A stretch of 20,077 nt of DNA from Chara braunii (GCA_003427395.1 BFEA01000158.1:1087201-1107277); one strand, 5' to 3'. Numbered from the stretch's first letter, positions 8,580-16,893 are shown. Made by a program: numbers and translations. Notes: a model not told the origin generated them from the sequence alone.

Positions 8580-9168
8580 TTTTTTGAAGTCTCAGAGTGT
8601 AGCTGTGCACATTTCCACCACCCGTCGGCGATCGTCACCTGCCGGACTGGGTGCACTTCTCCCAAGATGCATTCCTCCCCCCGCTGCACAGGAAAATGTC
8701 TCTTGTGTTTGATGTCCGTGCAATCAATGAGCGGCCTCATGCACTCCACTGCCTCTTCGACTGCAACCCCTGCACCGAACACGGTATCGCCATTGTTCTC
8801 TGTTGCTACCACTGCCCAATGCCATTGGCTATATCATGATTCCCCATGCGCTCGAGTGGAGGTTCAGGCCACCTGCCATGTCCGCTTCTCCTATCTCCTC
8901 TGGGGGTGCGTTTACAGGAGGTCGTGCAGGCATCGAGCTGCCTGACTAGGTGGGCTGGAACAGACAGCCATTCGTCAGTTTCACAGGGCACAGCGGCCGC
9001 ACATCCATCAGATGCATTTCCATCCACCTCCCTCCACCCATTCTTTCCCCACCCATGGTGCCGCATTCAGGGCCACCCAAGTCACGGCATAGCCACTCTC
9101 TGCAAGTCCAATTCAACACAACCGAACTGCATACTAAAACACAAACTGCTATGAAAACTCGTCACGCA
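8580..9168. other. No recognisable gene
   Basis: Open frames exist on both strands (8574-8945 plus, 8486-8812 minus, 8806-9066 minus), but none shows a domain or motif I know and they overlap each other. Composition is GC-balanced and unlike the A-rich surroundings, so a decayed gene or transposon body is possible. Confidence 0.3.
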
Positions 9169-9505
9169 TCCTCCAAGACATTCTCCGCTACAACTGGAAC
9201 GATACAGAGAAACAATTTTTTATTTTTTTTTAGCTACGCTATATTCTTATCTCAAATCTTTAATCACCTTCACTACCTACCTACCTACCACTACTCCTAA
9301 GGCTTATACAGGGGACCCCTGCGAACATAGCTTTGTCGTCTCCCTCCAGCCATCAGAGGGGATGCATAATGCCCCTCCTCCACCCCAACCATGATGGTCA
9401 AGGATGGGGTGGGGGCGCCGGTGGGGGTCCGGCGAACGCAAAGACCGCGCATTTTGCCAGCAGCTGGGCCTCCCTTTTCATCGTCCCCCAGCCCAACCGA
9501 ATAAC

Positions 9506-9604
9506 AGCAGTGTCTAAGGCCAACACTCTCCCACACACCACACACAACCCACTCNAGCAGTGTCTAAGGCCAACACTCTCCCACACACCACACACAACCC
9601 ACTC
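9506..9604. repeat. 49-bp duplication around a single N
   Basis: Positions 9506-9554 and 9556-9604 are identical with an N between. As at 1546, this looks like an unmerged contig overlap. Confidence 0.9.
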
Positions 9605-9687
9605 ACACTCACACTCACACCCGCGTTGGCCAACGATCAGAGGTATCGCACGGACTATCACCGCTGGTTGGCACTAATTGCGCCGCA

Positions 9688-9758
9688 GGCGGTTGTGGGG
9701 CTCGAACCCACAACCTCCTGAATGCCACTTGCGTGCCTAACCAACTGACCTAGGCCGC
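9688..9758 (-). promoter_or_regulatory. tRNA-like polymerase III promoter head of the SINE
   Basis: Has a D-arm-like segment and a well-preserved T arm with TTCGAGC loop. The acceptor stem pairs only partly (GCGG/CCGC) and the anticodon arm is degenerate, so it is not a working tRNA gene. Confidence 0.6.
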
Positions 9759-9829
9759 TGGATTAGCATGGCCCCTGCGCAAGGATGACACACATAAATC
9801 GAGAAATGGTCCACACCAAAAATTTAAAA

Positions 9830-10430
9830 AGAAAGAACGAATCGGCCTCACGAAAGCCCAGCTCCCTTCTCTTTTGTCCTCCAATGCTGCTTAAACTAAA
9901 TTGCGTACACAGCGCTAACAGTTTTCAGACCAAGGCGGCCCAATAAGGGCCTCTCTCTACTACTCCCAAGCGTCTGGCAAACTGAGTGTTCATGCAAACC
10001 TCTAAATAAATGAGAGCCCAAAAAAAAAAGCAGGTACCTCTTATTTATAATGCATATCTCTAAGAAAACTAGATCATTCCTTTCACATGGGGCGTTGGGC
10101 TCAGATCCCAACAAGTGCAGCTCCCCACGAATAGAAAGGAGTCACCGACTTACCAAAACTAAATAAAAATTAAAAATCCTTTCAGTGATCAGACAAGTCC
10201 AAAGGAGAGTACTAGAAGGATATAACTTATAAGTAGTAAGAAGTGGCTGGGTGGTAAAAAATGGACGACTTCAACTGACTGCGCAAGCAAGCTCAGTTGG
10301 TGCTACACCCATGAACTTGTCTAAATACAGAACTGAGTTGAAATGCAAACCTGAGTTCACCCTGGAGTGGAAGCAGATGTGTAAAATATAGAACTTTTGA
10401 AAATTCGGTGATGGACTCGATATACAATCA
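9830..10430. other. No gene recognised
   Basis: A-rich, with short poly(A) runs near 10020. A D-arm-like AGCTCAGTTGGT at 10288-10299 was noted, but no matching B box at the right place was convincing. Confidence 0.4.
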
Positions 10431-10432
10431 TA

Positions 10433-10837
10433 GGGCCTTGTTCGACACCACTTGAAAATACTTGAGTTTCAAGGGCACCCTAACTCACGAAGGGTGATTA
10501 ATTTCCCCTAACTCGTTTTTTCGTTCCACAACCCCTTGACAAAACCCTTGAGACGGTCGTCCTCGAAACTGAAGTGCTGACGGCATTGCACCAGGAACAG
10601 TGCTGATTGGTGGGAAAAAAAAGAAAAAATGAAAAAGGTCCGTATATTACCCATTTTGAAGGGTGAAACCCTTGCGCCCCAAGTGACCTCCCGAGGCACC
10701 CTTGGGATTTTTGTCGGTTTGCCTGAGCTGCACTTCTGCACTTCCGTTTCAAGGGTGGAAACTTGGCCGCAGGGATGCAGAAACAATTAGCCACTTCAAG
10801 GGTGCATGATTAGGGCAAGTGGTGTCGAACGAGGCCC
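10433..10837. mobile_element. MITE-like element with 22-bp inverted ends and ATA flanks (PIF/Harbinger-like)
   Basis: The left end GGGCCTTGTTCGACACCACT and the right end (other strand) GGGCCTCGTTCGACACCACT match over 22 bp with one mismatch. ATA lies directly outside both ends (10430-10432 and 10838-10840), consistent with a 3-bp target duplication. Inside, the word TTCAAGGGTG or its complement occurs about seven times in both orientations, mostly near the ends, like subterminal transposase-binding repeats. There is no transposase. The ends are clearly related to those of the element at 26-593. Confidence 0.75.
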
Positions 10838-10849
10838 ATAGAACTGACG

Positions 10850-11600
10850 GCCGGTCAGTTATAAAGCCCATAACCCATTTCCAAAATAATAGAGACGCAA
10901 AAAAAAAAAATCAAATTCCACAATTCTGAATTACCGAAAGGCTGATCAGTGCAACAAGATAAGGCCATCGCCCTTTTTTGAAAATAAATAAAGAGAAACA
11001 AAAAGTAGAGACGAATACTGGCCTAGACAAATCTACTACCAAGTAAAACATTTCTCTCTTTTTTTCCTTTTAATGTGGCCCGATTGACCACTGATCAAAT
11101 TTAAACTGATCAGGGGCACGGTTCCACTAGCACACGAGTCATGGCCTATTATTTATTTATATTTTTATTTTTAGGAAAACTCAGCTCATTTGATTACGCA
11201 CACCAAGGGAGAGGCCGGGAATCCTCCACAAACAACCCATTCTTGGCAGGTCATAGCCTATAATGACCTGTGCCACACCTCAAAAAAAAGGAAGCAAAGT
11301 AATTTTAAAGACATTGGAAAGAAAAGAAGAAAAAAAAAAAGGCGACGTCAGGTTTGCCAAGATGGGTTTTAGGAGGCCGACGTTTGAAGTGCTACAAAAG
11401 GCGACAGAGACGATTCACTGCTCAACGAGTGTCCCCGCTGGGAGAGAAGTTGGCCACGACTATAATTGCTGTGAGGGAGTCTCTTAGGGTGACTAACGGG
11501 ACACCGTTTCTCCATCTATTTGGTGGGAGCTGCCACCTGCTGGAAAACGGATCCAGAGTCCCTCACATATGACAGTACTTTGGAAATCCAGATAACGAAG
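10850..11600. other. Repeat-derived DNA including an inverted LINE 3'-end fragment
   Basis: T-rich sequence at 11151-11175 followed by GAGGCCGGGAATCCTCCACA plus AACAACCC (about 11210-11237), the reverse complement of the LINE 3' UTR at 7513-7540. In both copies the T-rich (tail) side lies a few dozen bases away, so this is the same family in reverse. Open frames at 11263-11487 and 11354-11572 are unrecognised. Confidence 0.5.
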
Positions 11601-11619
11601 AGAGCAAAAATGTCTGAAC

Positions 11620-11726
11620 GTCCTTCGGGACATCCATTAAAATTGGAACGATACAGAGAGAGAAGATTAGCATGGCCCCTGCGCTTTCAAGGATGACACA
11701 CACAAATCGAGAAATGGTCCAAATTT
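11620..11726 (+). pseudogene. U6 snRNA-like copy with two 4-nt insertions
   Basis: Nearly full length from GTCCTTCGGGACATCC through TTAAAATTGGAACGATACAG, GATTAGCATGGCCCCTGCGC and GAGAAATGGTCCAAATTT. Extra GAGA follows ACAGAG inside the invariant ACAGAGA box, and TTTC splits CTGCGC from AAGG. A TTA/AAT-rich tail (to 11745) follows instead of a clean T terminator. U6 is the catalytic spliceosomal RNA. The inserts and the lack of a recognisable upstream element point to a retroposed or repeat-derived copy. Confidence 0.8.
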
Positions 11727-11749
11727 ATTTAATAATAATAATAATGCAA

Positions 11750-12120
11750 GGAAGATGAGCATCAGCGAACTTCAGCAATCAAACAGCATCATACATATGA
11801 GCCCAGATAGTCTTGACCTCGAACCACAGCAGACTGGCATCACGAGATACACCAAATAAGAACACACCAAGAGTTCAAAATTGACAATGCTGAAGAAGTC
11901 CCATCATCATCAACTACGAACCAGAGTTGATATCCTATTGGCGCTCGGCGCCCAGACTACAGGTGGCAGATCCTATCTAACCTATACTATGAAGCAGAAT
12001 GATGACATCAACAGCATTCCCGAAGTACGAGCATATGGCGACCAATGTCGCACGCTTCAGCACCAGGTATGTCTCTCATAACACTCTCAACCCCGATCCA
12101 CACCTCACAGATGCCACTAG
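11750..12120. other. No gene recognised
   Basis: Mixed sequence. CAGATCCTA at 11968 recurs at 12727 next to similar GGCGCC-containing context, suggesting related repeat remnants. The open frame 11881-12081 is not recognisable. Confidence 0.35.
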
Positions 12121-12129
12121 CACCCCAAG

Positions 12130-12660
12130 GACCACCCTGCGCTTCACCTAGCATACAGCAGCGCAGCTTGGCTATGGCTGCGTGCTCTCTCCTACTCGCC
12201 CGGGAGAGCGTGAGTGCCAGCCAGCCAGCGCATTGCGCAGCAGCGCTCACGCAGCATGCAGCCAGCACCCGAATGCCGAATGAGGAGGCAGGCCCTTCCC
12301 TATATCGAAGTGGCCTGCCTGTGTCCAGTCCAGGAAACTTCCGGTAGGCCCCGGTAGGCACAGGCCCAGTCACGAAGGGAGCAGGCCTGGGGCCTGAAGT
12401 GGTTGCATGCGATCAACTGCTTTCGGCCTGTGTCTGGCCTGGTACCCGTATCCAGCCCAGGGCCTGCTTCACATTCATTTACACAGGCGGCCCAGGGCCT
12501 GGATTCATTCAACCAACTGGCGCAATGCAACTGTCTGAATTTCCCCCTTGCGGGGTACCCTGAAGAATGAGGCCCGAAGGGCCTGTCGTGCCTGCCTTCA
12601 CTTAGGGCGGCCGACCTTGTTGCAGATAGGGCCCCGTAGGGGCTAAGCGGGCGTAGCCTC
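12130..12660. other. GC-rich block with small palindromes
   Basis: Rich in GGCC-containing words such as GGCCCGAAGGGCC, GGCCCCGTAGGGGC and repeated AGGGCCTG. In style it resembles the hairpin-rich block at 1.2-1.7 kb. No gene is recognised. Confidence 0.45.
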
Positions 12661-12661
12661 G

Positions 12662-12688
12662 CAATAATAATAATAATAATAATAATAA
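12662..12688. repeat. (AAT)n microsatellite
   Basis: Nine AAT units at the right edge of the GC-rich block. Confidence 0.95.
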
Positions 12689-13108
12689 AGTATGAACCAG
12701 CACCTCTTCGCCCCTCCCTGGGCGCCAGATCCTACTATGTCATCTAGCACTGATTCACTGAAAAAAGGAAAGAAACACCCCTCCTCGACATCCATTCCAT
12801 AACATTTCATTCATAACCAAAGCAAGATCATCTAGGTACCATAGGGGGGGATGCTCTTATCACCCTCCCTATTACGTTCTATAGAGTTAAAAAAAAAAAA
12901 AAAAAGTTTGTGATGGGTTCATTCTCAAACGAGCAGATTCTTTCTTTTAGTTTGCATAGAAAATGAAGTACTCGAGCGGCTTGCTATCGACACAGGGAAA
13001 AGAAGCACGGTCAATACCGACGTGGTCGAGTACTCTATTTTTTTCGAGTGCTTAAAAAAAAAAAATTGATGTTCGAGCGCTGCCTGCCAATCAAAAAGAG
13101 ACTTGCTA

Positions 13109-13141
13109 TTTTTTTTTTTTTTTTTTTTTTTTTTTAANAAN
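13109..13141. repeat. Poly(T) tract adjoining two Ns
   Basis: About 27 T followed by AANAAN. The Ns at 13138 and 13141 mark uncertain sequence after the homopolymer. Confidence 0.9.
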
Positions 13142-13417
13142 ATCAAACTTTATTAACATCAAGCCGGGAAACGGGCCCTCCCATATCCTATTATTCGAAA
13201 AAAAAAAGAAAAACAACAAAAACAAAATTAAAACACAAACTCCGAGACATACAAAACGTCTTGATTTTGCTGCTCTACGATTTCCATCCACCAACGGCTA
13301 GTGGACGTCCCACAGACGTCCCACAGGTGTCGCCGTGGAATACTTTACCTTACTCGTTTCCTAGTGGAACCGTGCCCCAGAACAGATACTACATTTCCTT
13401 TTTTTTCTTTTTTCTTT

Positions 13418-13560
13418 TTAACCAGTACTGGCCGTTAACAAGCCACAATTTTAGGAAACGTATGGGCCACTACAGGAGCGTCCAAATTCATCCCACTAGA
13501 AACGTTTCTACTCTATTTTATCTCCGTGGCCCATAGCTGGGCCAAGTACTGGTGGTTTAA
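13418..13560 (+). mobile_element. Small MITE with CCAGTACTTGGCC-type inverted ends and TTAA flanks
   Basis: The left side reads TTAACCAGTACTGGCC and the right side read on the other strand TTAAACCACCAGTACTTGGCC in two overlapping parts (TTAAACCACCAG, CCAGTACTTGGCC). TTAA lies at both edges (13418-13421, 13557-13560), as for TTAA-targeting elements. The interior matches the inverted copy at 7697-7813. No coding capacity. Confidence 0.6.
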
Positions 13561-13870
13561 CAGAAACTACATTTGATCTTATTTTTAAATAAAAAGCCGA
13601 GAAATGTATGAGTATTAAGTAACACATTCCTTTTTTCAGCGTCTCCCTCTCAGCCGTGCAACACAAAAGATTATCGCAGAATTTCCAAAACAGGGATAGA
13701 GCAGCGGTAAATCATTCCTAATTAGGAAGTAATCCATGCCGCAGTCTCAGGTTCTCTGGATTGTAATGGAGAGCAGCGTGGAGTGTGTACTATTCATTGT
13801 AAGAGAGGATGCAGGACCCATTTTCCAGCAATTATAATAAATTTAGAAAAAGTCTTTCTTTTGGGAAATA
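13561..13870. other. No gene recognised
   Basis: A-rich to mixed sequence between the small MITE and the AG microsatellite. Confidence 0.4.
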
Positions 13871-13873
13871 AGG

Positions 13874-13876
<3 letters not shown>

Positions 13877-13928
<52 letters not shown>
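13877..13928. repeat. (AG)n microsatellite
   Basis: About 26 AG units. Confidence 0.95.
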
Positions 13929-13929
<1 letters not shown>

Positions 13930-13934
13930 CAAAG

Positions 13935-14268
13935 CAGAAGAGAGAGATGATCTGTGCAGTGCCTATATCATAGATACAGCCAAAAGACACCAAACGCAAA
14001 AAAAAAAAAAAGGGGCAACAAAATGAAAACAAAATAAAACCACCGATTGCCCTATGATGCAAATCGAAACGTAAATGCGCACACAAAAAAGGAAAAAGAA
14101 AAAAACAAGAAACGCAAATGCAAATTGCAAAGCTGAAGTATGAAGGTCAGTGAAGCAGTTAAGTAAACCCGAGCAGGAAAAAAGGTCAGTGAAGCCCTTA
14201 TGAAAAAAAGAAGGCCGAGAATCTTAGTTCTGGAAAGCCTCAGGGCTTTTGATGGGTATCCCTTTCAC
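13935..14268. other. A-rich stretch, no gene recognised
   Basis: Several short A runs; GGTCAGTGAAGC occurs twice (about 14145 and 14185). Confidence 0.4.
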
Positions 14269-14271
14269 TTG

Positions 14272-14319
14272 TAATACATTTTCTGATATCATATAATACA
14301 TTTTCTGATATCATATAAT
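14272..14319. repeat. 24-bp tandem duplication, AT-rich
   Basis: Two copies of TAATACATTTTCTGATATCA plus TATA. Confidence 0.9.
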
Positions 14320-14520
14320 ATATTTTTTAATAGAAAAATCACACCATTATTGTCAAGCTAATTATATTTTCTAGTTTATTATTTTACTTTCATTATTCGC
14401 CAATTCAACTTATAATATATATTTTTAAAATAAAAATCACACCATTATTGTCAAGCTAATTATATTTACTAGCTTATTATTTTACTTTTATTATTCGCCA
14501 ATTCAACTTTATAATAGTTT
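14320..14520. repeat. 98-bp AT-rich tandem duplication
   Basis: AAAAATCACACCATTATTGT starts at 14334 and again at 14432, each followed by CAAGCTAATTATATTTYCTA and TTATTCGCCAATTCAACTT. The two copies differ at only a few bases. Confidence 0.9.
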
Positions 14521-14553
14521 ATACATATTATATACATATTATAATATGGTAAT

Positions 14554-15366
14554 CAGGGTAACCGGTTCGGCCCGTCCCGAACACCCGAACGTATAGGACC
14601 CCTTGGGGATGCGTTCCGCCGTTCGGGCCGAACGCGGATTCAAAAAAAAAAAAAAAAAAAAAATCAAAAAAATCAAAAACATCTGAAAAAAAGATATGTT
14701 ATGAAGAAAAATAAATGAAACAAGATTTGCCTGAGCAGTACATCCAAATTCCTTACCAAATTAGAAATTAAAATAAAATATGAAAAAAAAATACTAATAA
14801 TAAATTTAAATAAAATAACAAAAAATAAAAAAAGAATTAAATTTAGTGAGTTCGCGAGCACGTTTTTCGACACCACCATCTTTGGCGGTTTTTCATTTTT
14901 TTTTGGAATAGCTAAATGCCCTGAAAGTTTACAGATGTGTACTCCACATAATGCAAAACACACAAAAAAAGTTTCAAAAAAAATAAAATTGTTTAGACCC
15001 CGAACTAAAGTGAAAACAAAAAGTATAAAGTGAAAACAAAAAGTAAAAAGTGAAAAAAAACGTGGGCAACACCGCCATTAATTCTTATTTGGCTGAGCCA
15101 AATGACTTGAAAATTTATAGGCGTGTACCTCACGTCATAGAGAACTCAGAAAACAAAAATCAGATAAAAAATATTATTTTTAGGCCCCGAAATAATTTTT
15201 GGCGGGGGCCGAACGTCGAACTCAGAAAACAGAAATCAGAAAAAAAATATTATTTTTAGGCCCCGAAATAATTTTTGGCGAGGGCCGGGTTCGGACCCGT
15301 ACGGGACCCCCAACGCCCTACGGAGGTCTGCCCGGGGACCTCCGTACGTACGGGCTGGTGACCCTG
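14554..15366. mobile_element. hAT-like nonautonomous element with 8-bp target duplication
   Basis: Starts CAGGGTAACC and ends GGTGACCCTG, an inverted pair with one mismatch; CAGGG ends are typical of hAT elements. The flanking octamers are ATGGTAAT (14546-14553) and ATGGCAAT (15367-15374), seven of eight identical. Subterminal GC-rich palindromes occur at both ends (CCGTTCGGGCCGAACG on the left; ACGGAGGT/ACCTCCGT on the right) around an A-rich core with internal direct repeats. There is no transposase ORF. Confidence 0.75.
15142..15291. repeat. 76-bp tandem duplication inside the hAT-like element
   Basis: Units starting GAACTCAGAAAACA at 15142 and 15218, each containing TATTATTTTTAGGCCCCGAA and ATAATTTTTGGCGRGGGCC. 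Confidence 0.9.
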
Positions 15367-15379
15367 ATGGCAATAATAA

Positions 15380-15990
15380 ATGTGTCATGTATGTAGATTA
15401 CTAGATTATACTAGATTATGGGGCTGGCTGCACTATTCTAGACTCGTGAAAATTTTCTAGAGTCATTCTAGAGCTGTCAGAGTCTCGAAAGGTCCTCAAA
15501 TCTACACATCACCACACTAGCTCTAGACTCTAGAAAAGCATAGAGTTAAGAGTTCATCCGTCCCTTGCTGAGCTTGGGCATTTCACTACAGGACAGCGCC
15601 AGCCTGGGTTTCAAGGGTCAACAGGACAGAGCCAGCCTGGGTTTCAAGGGTCCTCGGGACTCAAAGGCCCACTCAAGGAAAACCAAGGCATTTCAAGGGT
15701 CCTCCGGACGTCACTAGAAAGAACCGCCTTTGCAGGCTGGTGCTCTAGATCATTCTAGAGTGAGAAGGACCGACCCGCTCTGACAGCTCAAGAAATGAAA
15801 AATATAGAGGGAACTTATCGGGTAAGTGGAGCCGAGCCGAGCAATGACTACCTTATTACTTTTCTAGAGTCGTTCTGACAGCTCTAGAACAGGTTTTCGA
15901 GCGCCCATTTCTTAATAAGTGCAGCCATGCCGCACTCAAGAAAAAGCTCCAATCTAGAGTAGTGCGGCGAGCCCCATAGCCCCATAGATA
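15380..15990. other. Stretch rich in CTAGA/TCTAGA words and short repeats, no gene
   Basis: TTTTCTAGAGTCRTTCT occurs at 15453 and 15862; GAGCTGTCAGAG or its complement lies near 15470, 15778 and 15877. Also contains the 33-bp tandem repeat at 15588-15653. Confidence 0.5.
15588..15653. repeat. 33-bp tandem duplication
   Basis: Two copies of ACAGGACAGMGCCAGCCTGG plus GTTTCAAGGGTC, with a further TTTCAAGGGTCCTC at about 15687. Confidence 0.9.
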
Positions 15991-15992
15991 TA

Positions 15993-16086
15993 GATATCGT
16001 CAAACAAAACTGCCCGGTCAACCGTAGGCAGAGAGGGAGAAGAGGACAACAAACGAGGGGCTGTGACAGACTGTTTCGTTGGAGTT
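15993..16086 (+). repeat. 94-bp direct repeat, left copy
   Basis: Matches 16791-16885 closely; shared core CCGTAGGCAGAGAGGGAGAA, GAGGACAACAAA, GAGGGGCTGTGACAGACTGT and GGAGTT. The copies begin about 798 bp apart. Confidence 0.9.
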
Positions 16087-16257
16087 CCACCCTCTCATCA
16101 AGAGGCTGAACCCTCTACAGTCTGCAGAGTCCCCTAACGGATGATACTGAAAGTGATAATCCACCGTGACCCCCGTCGTGGTTAAGCATCAACGACTGCC
16201 CGACAACTGATACCCTGAGGTGGTGGGGACCACCAACCACTGCCCTCAAGGGTACCT

Positions 16258-16725
16258 GTGACAAAAATCAAAGCAGACTATCAGTCTATCACTCACCCAC
16301 ACCAGACGGGAAACTCTACAGACTGCAGGTTACCACCCCATCACAAGCCAGCAAAACGCTCACCAAAGAAAGAAAGGTCTGTCACAGCCAGAGCATACAC
16401 TCCAGACACGCCGCTGGCACTAGAAGAGGTACAGCGTGGCCGCTATTCACCCACACAAGACGGAAAACTCTACAGCCTAAAGGTTTACACCCCATCACAA
16501 GCCAGAAAAAAACACCCACGAGACAAAGAAAGGTCTGTCACAGCCACAAAATATACTCCAGCCACGCCGCTGGCACTACTAGAGGCACAGCATCGCCGAG
16601 TACGGCCCCCACGGCTGACGCTCAACCTGACCGGCGAAAACCGTAGCAGAGTGTCCTTCGAGACATCCGTTAAAATTGGAACGATACAGAGAGAGAAGGT
16701 GAGCATGGCCTCTGCGCAAGGATGA
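16258..16725 (+). CDS. Hypothetical 155-aa ORF over a tandem repeat (doubtful gene)
   Basis: No family recognised. The frame runs through two copies of a roughly 155-bp tandem repeat. The second halves of both units are in the same frame (RSVTARAYTPDTPLALEEVQ versus RSVTATKYTPATPLALLEAQ), but the first half of unit 1 is shifted by a 2-base length difference. The last third reads through the U6-like copy at 16651-16740, which cannot be real coding sequence. It lies between the two 94-bp direct repeats. More likely an open frame in repeat DNA, or a remnant of a coding repeat, than an expressed gene. Confidence 0.15.
   Translation: MTKIKADYQSITHPHQTGNSTDCRLPPHHKPAKRSPKKERSVTARAYTPDTPLALEEVQRGRYSPTQDGKLYSLKVYTPSQARKKHPRDKERSVTATKYTPATPLALLEAQHRRVRPPRLTLNLTGENRSRVSFETSVKIGTIQREKVSMASAQG
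16293..16606 (+). repeat. Tandem duplication of a 154-156-bp unit
   Basis: Units begin TCACCCACAC at 16293 and 16447 and share AAAGAAAGGTCTGTCACAGC and CACGCCGCTGGCACTA. They differ by substitutions and a net 2-base indel. Confidence 0.9.
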
Positions 16726-16740
16726 CACGCATAAATCGAA
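16651..16740 (+). pseudogene. U6 snRNA-like copy, 3' truncated, with GAGA insertion
   Basis: GTCCTTCGAGACATCCG, TTAAAATTGGAACGATACAG, then AGAGAGAAGGTGAGCATGGC and GCAAGGATGACACGCATAAA, ending at TCGAAAG where a G run follows. It carries the same extra GAGA in the ACAGAGA box as the copy at 11620 and lacks the GAAATGGTCC end. Confidence 0.8.
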
Positions 16741-16790
16741 AGGGGGGGGGGAAGAGAGGGCGAAGGTGGCAGAGTGGCTATCGAAGTCGT

Positions 16791-16885
16791 GATATATACC
16801 AAACAGAACTGCCCCCTAAACCGTAGGCAGAGAGGGAGAAGAGGACAACAAAAGAGGGGCTGTGACAGACTGTTCCGTGGGAGTT
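16791..16885 (+). repeat. 94-bp direct repeat, right copy
   Basis: See the left copy at 15993-16086. A Mutator-type MITE is inserted immediately after it. Confidence 0.9.
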
Positions 16886-16893
16886 ATGTATAT

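Larger units (their letters stand above)
9212..9760 (-). mobile_element. tRNA-headed SINE-like insertion in the U6 copy
   Basis: On the minus strand it starts with a tRNA-like head (9758-9688) with A-box-like TAGGTCAGTTGG and a perfect B box GGTTCGAGCCC inside a good T arm (GTGGG/CCCAC). A body of about 430 bases follows, ending in the A-rich tail AAAAAAAAATAAAAAATTG (9213-9232 region). Head, body and A tail are the standard layout of a tRNA-derived SINE. No target duplication is evident. About 49 bp of the body are duplicated around the N at 9555, so the true length is probably about 500 bp. Confidence 0.7.
9170..9812 (+). pseudogene. U6 snRNA-like copy split by an insertion
   Basis: The 5' part (9170-9211) is diverged at first and then reads CTGGAACGATACAGAGAA. 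The 3' part (9761-9812) reads GATTAGCATGGCCCCTGCGC, AAGGATGACACACATAAATC and GAGAAATGGTCC. Joined, the halves restore the normal order ACAGAGAA-GATTAGC of U6 with no missing bases. The 549-bp insertion sits just after the ACAGAGA box, which in functional U6 pairs with the 5' splice site. No plant-type upstream promoter element was seen, so this is a broken copy. Confidence 0.8.
11112..13379. mobile_element. Possible 2.3-kb element with inverted ends (tentative)
   Basis: GGGGCACGGTTCCACTAG at 11114-11131 is mirrored exactly by CTAGTGGAACCGTGCCCC at 13360-13377, with looser similarity (CACACGAGT versus AAACGAGT) continuing inward. Flanks AACTGAT and AACAGAT differ at one base in seven. No transposase is visible inside; the U6 copy at 11.6 kb and GC-rich hairpin sequence lie within it. 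It could also be two unrelated fragments of one repeat family in opposite orientation. Confidence 0.3.

Noticed and set aside
8486-9066. Overlapping open frames on both strands
   Set aside because: No motif or domain recognised, strands compete, and there is no clear splice or start context.
9688-9758. Functional tRNA gene
   Set aside because: The T arm is good, but the acceptor stem pairs poorly and there is no proper anticodon arm; it serves as the head of a SINE-like element.
10282-10370. Possible tRNA or SINE head (AGCTCAGTTGGT)
   Set aside because: The A-box-like motif lacks a convincing B box and stem pairing.
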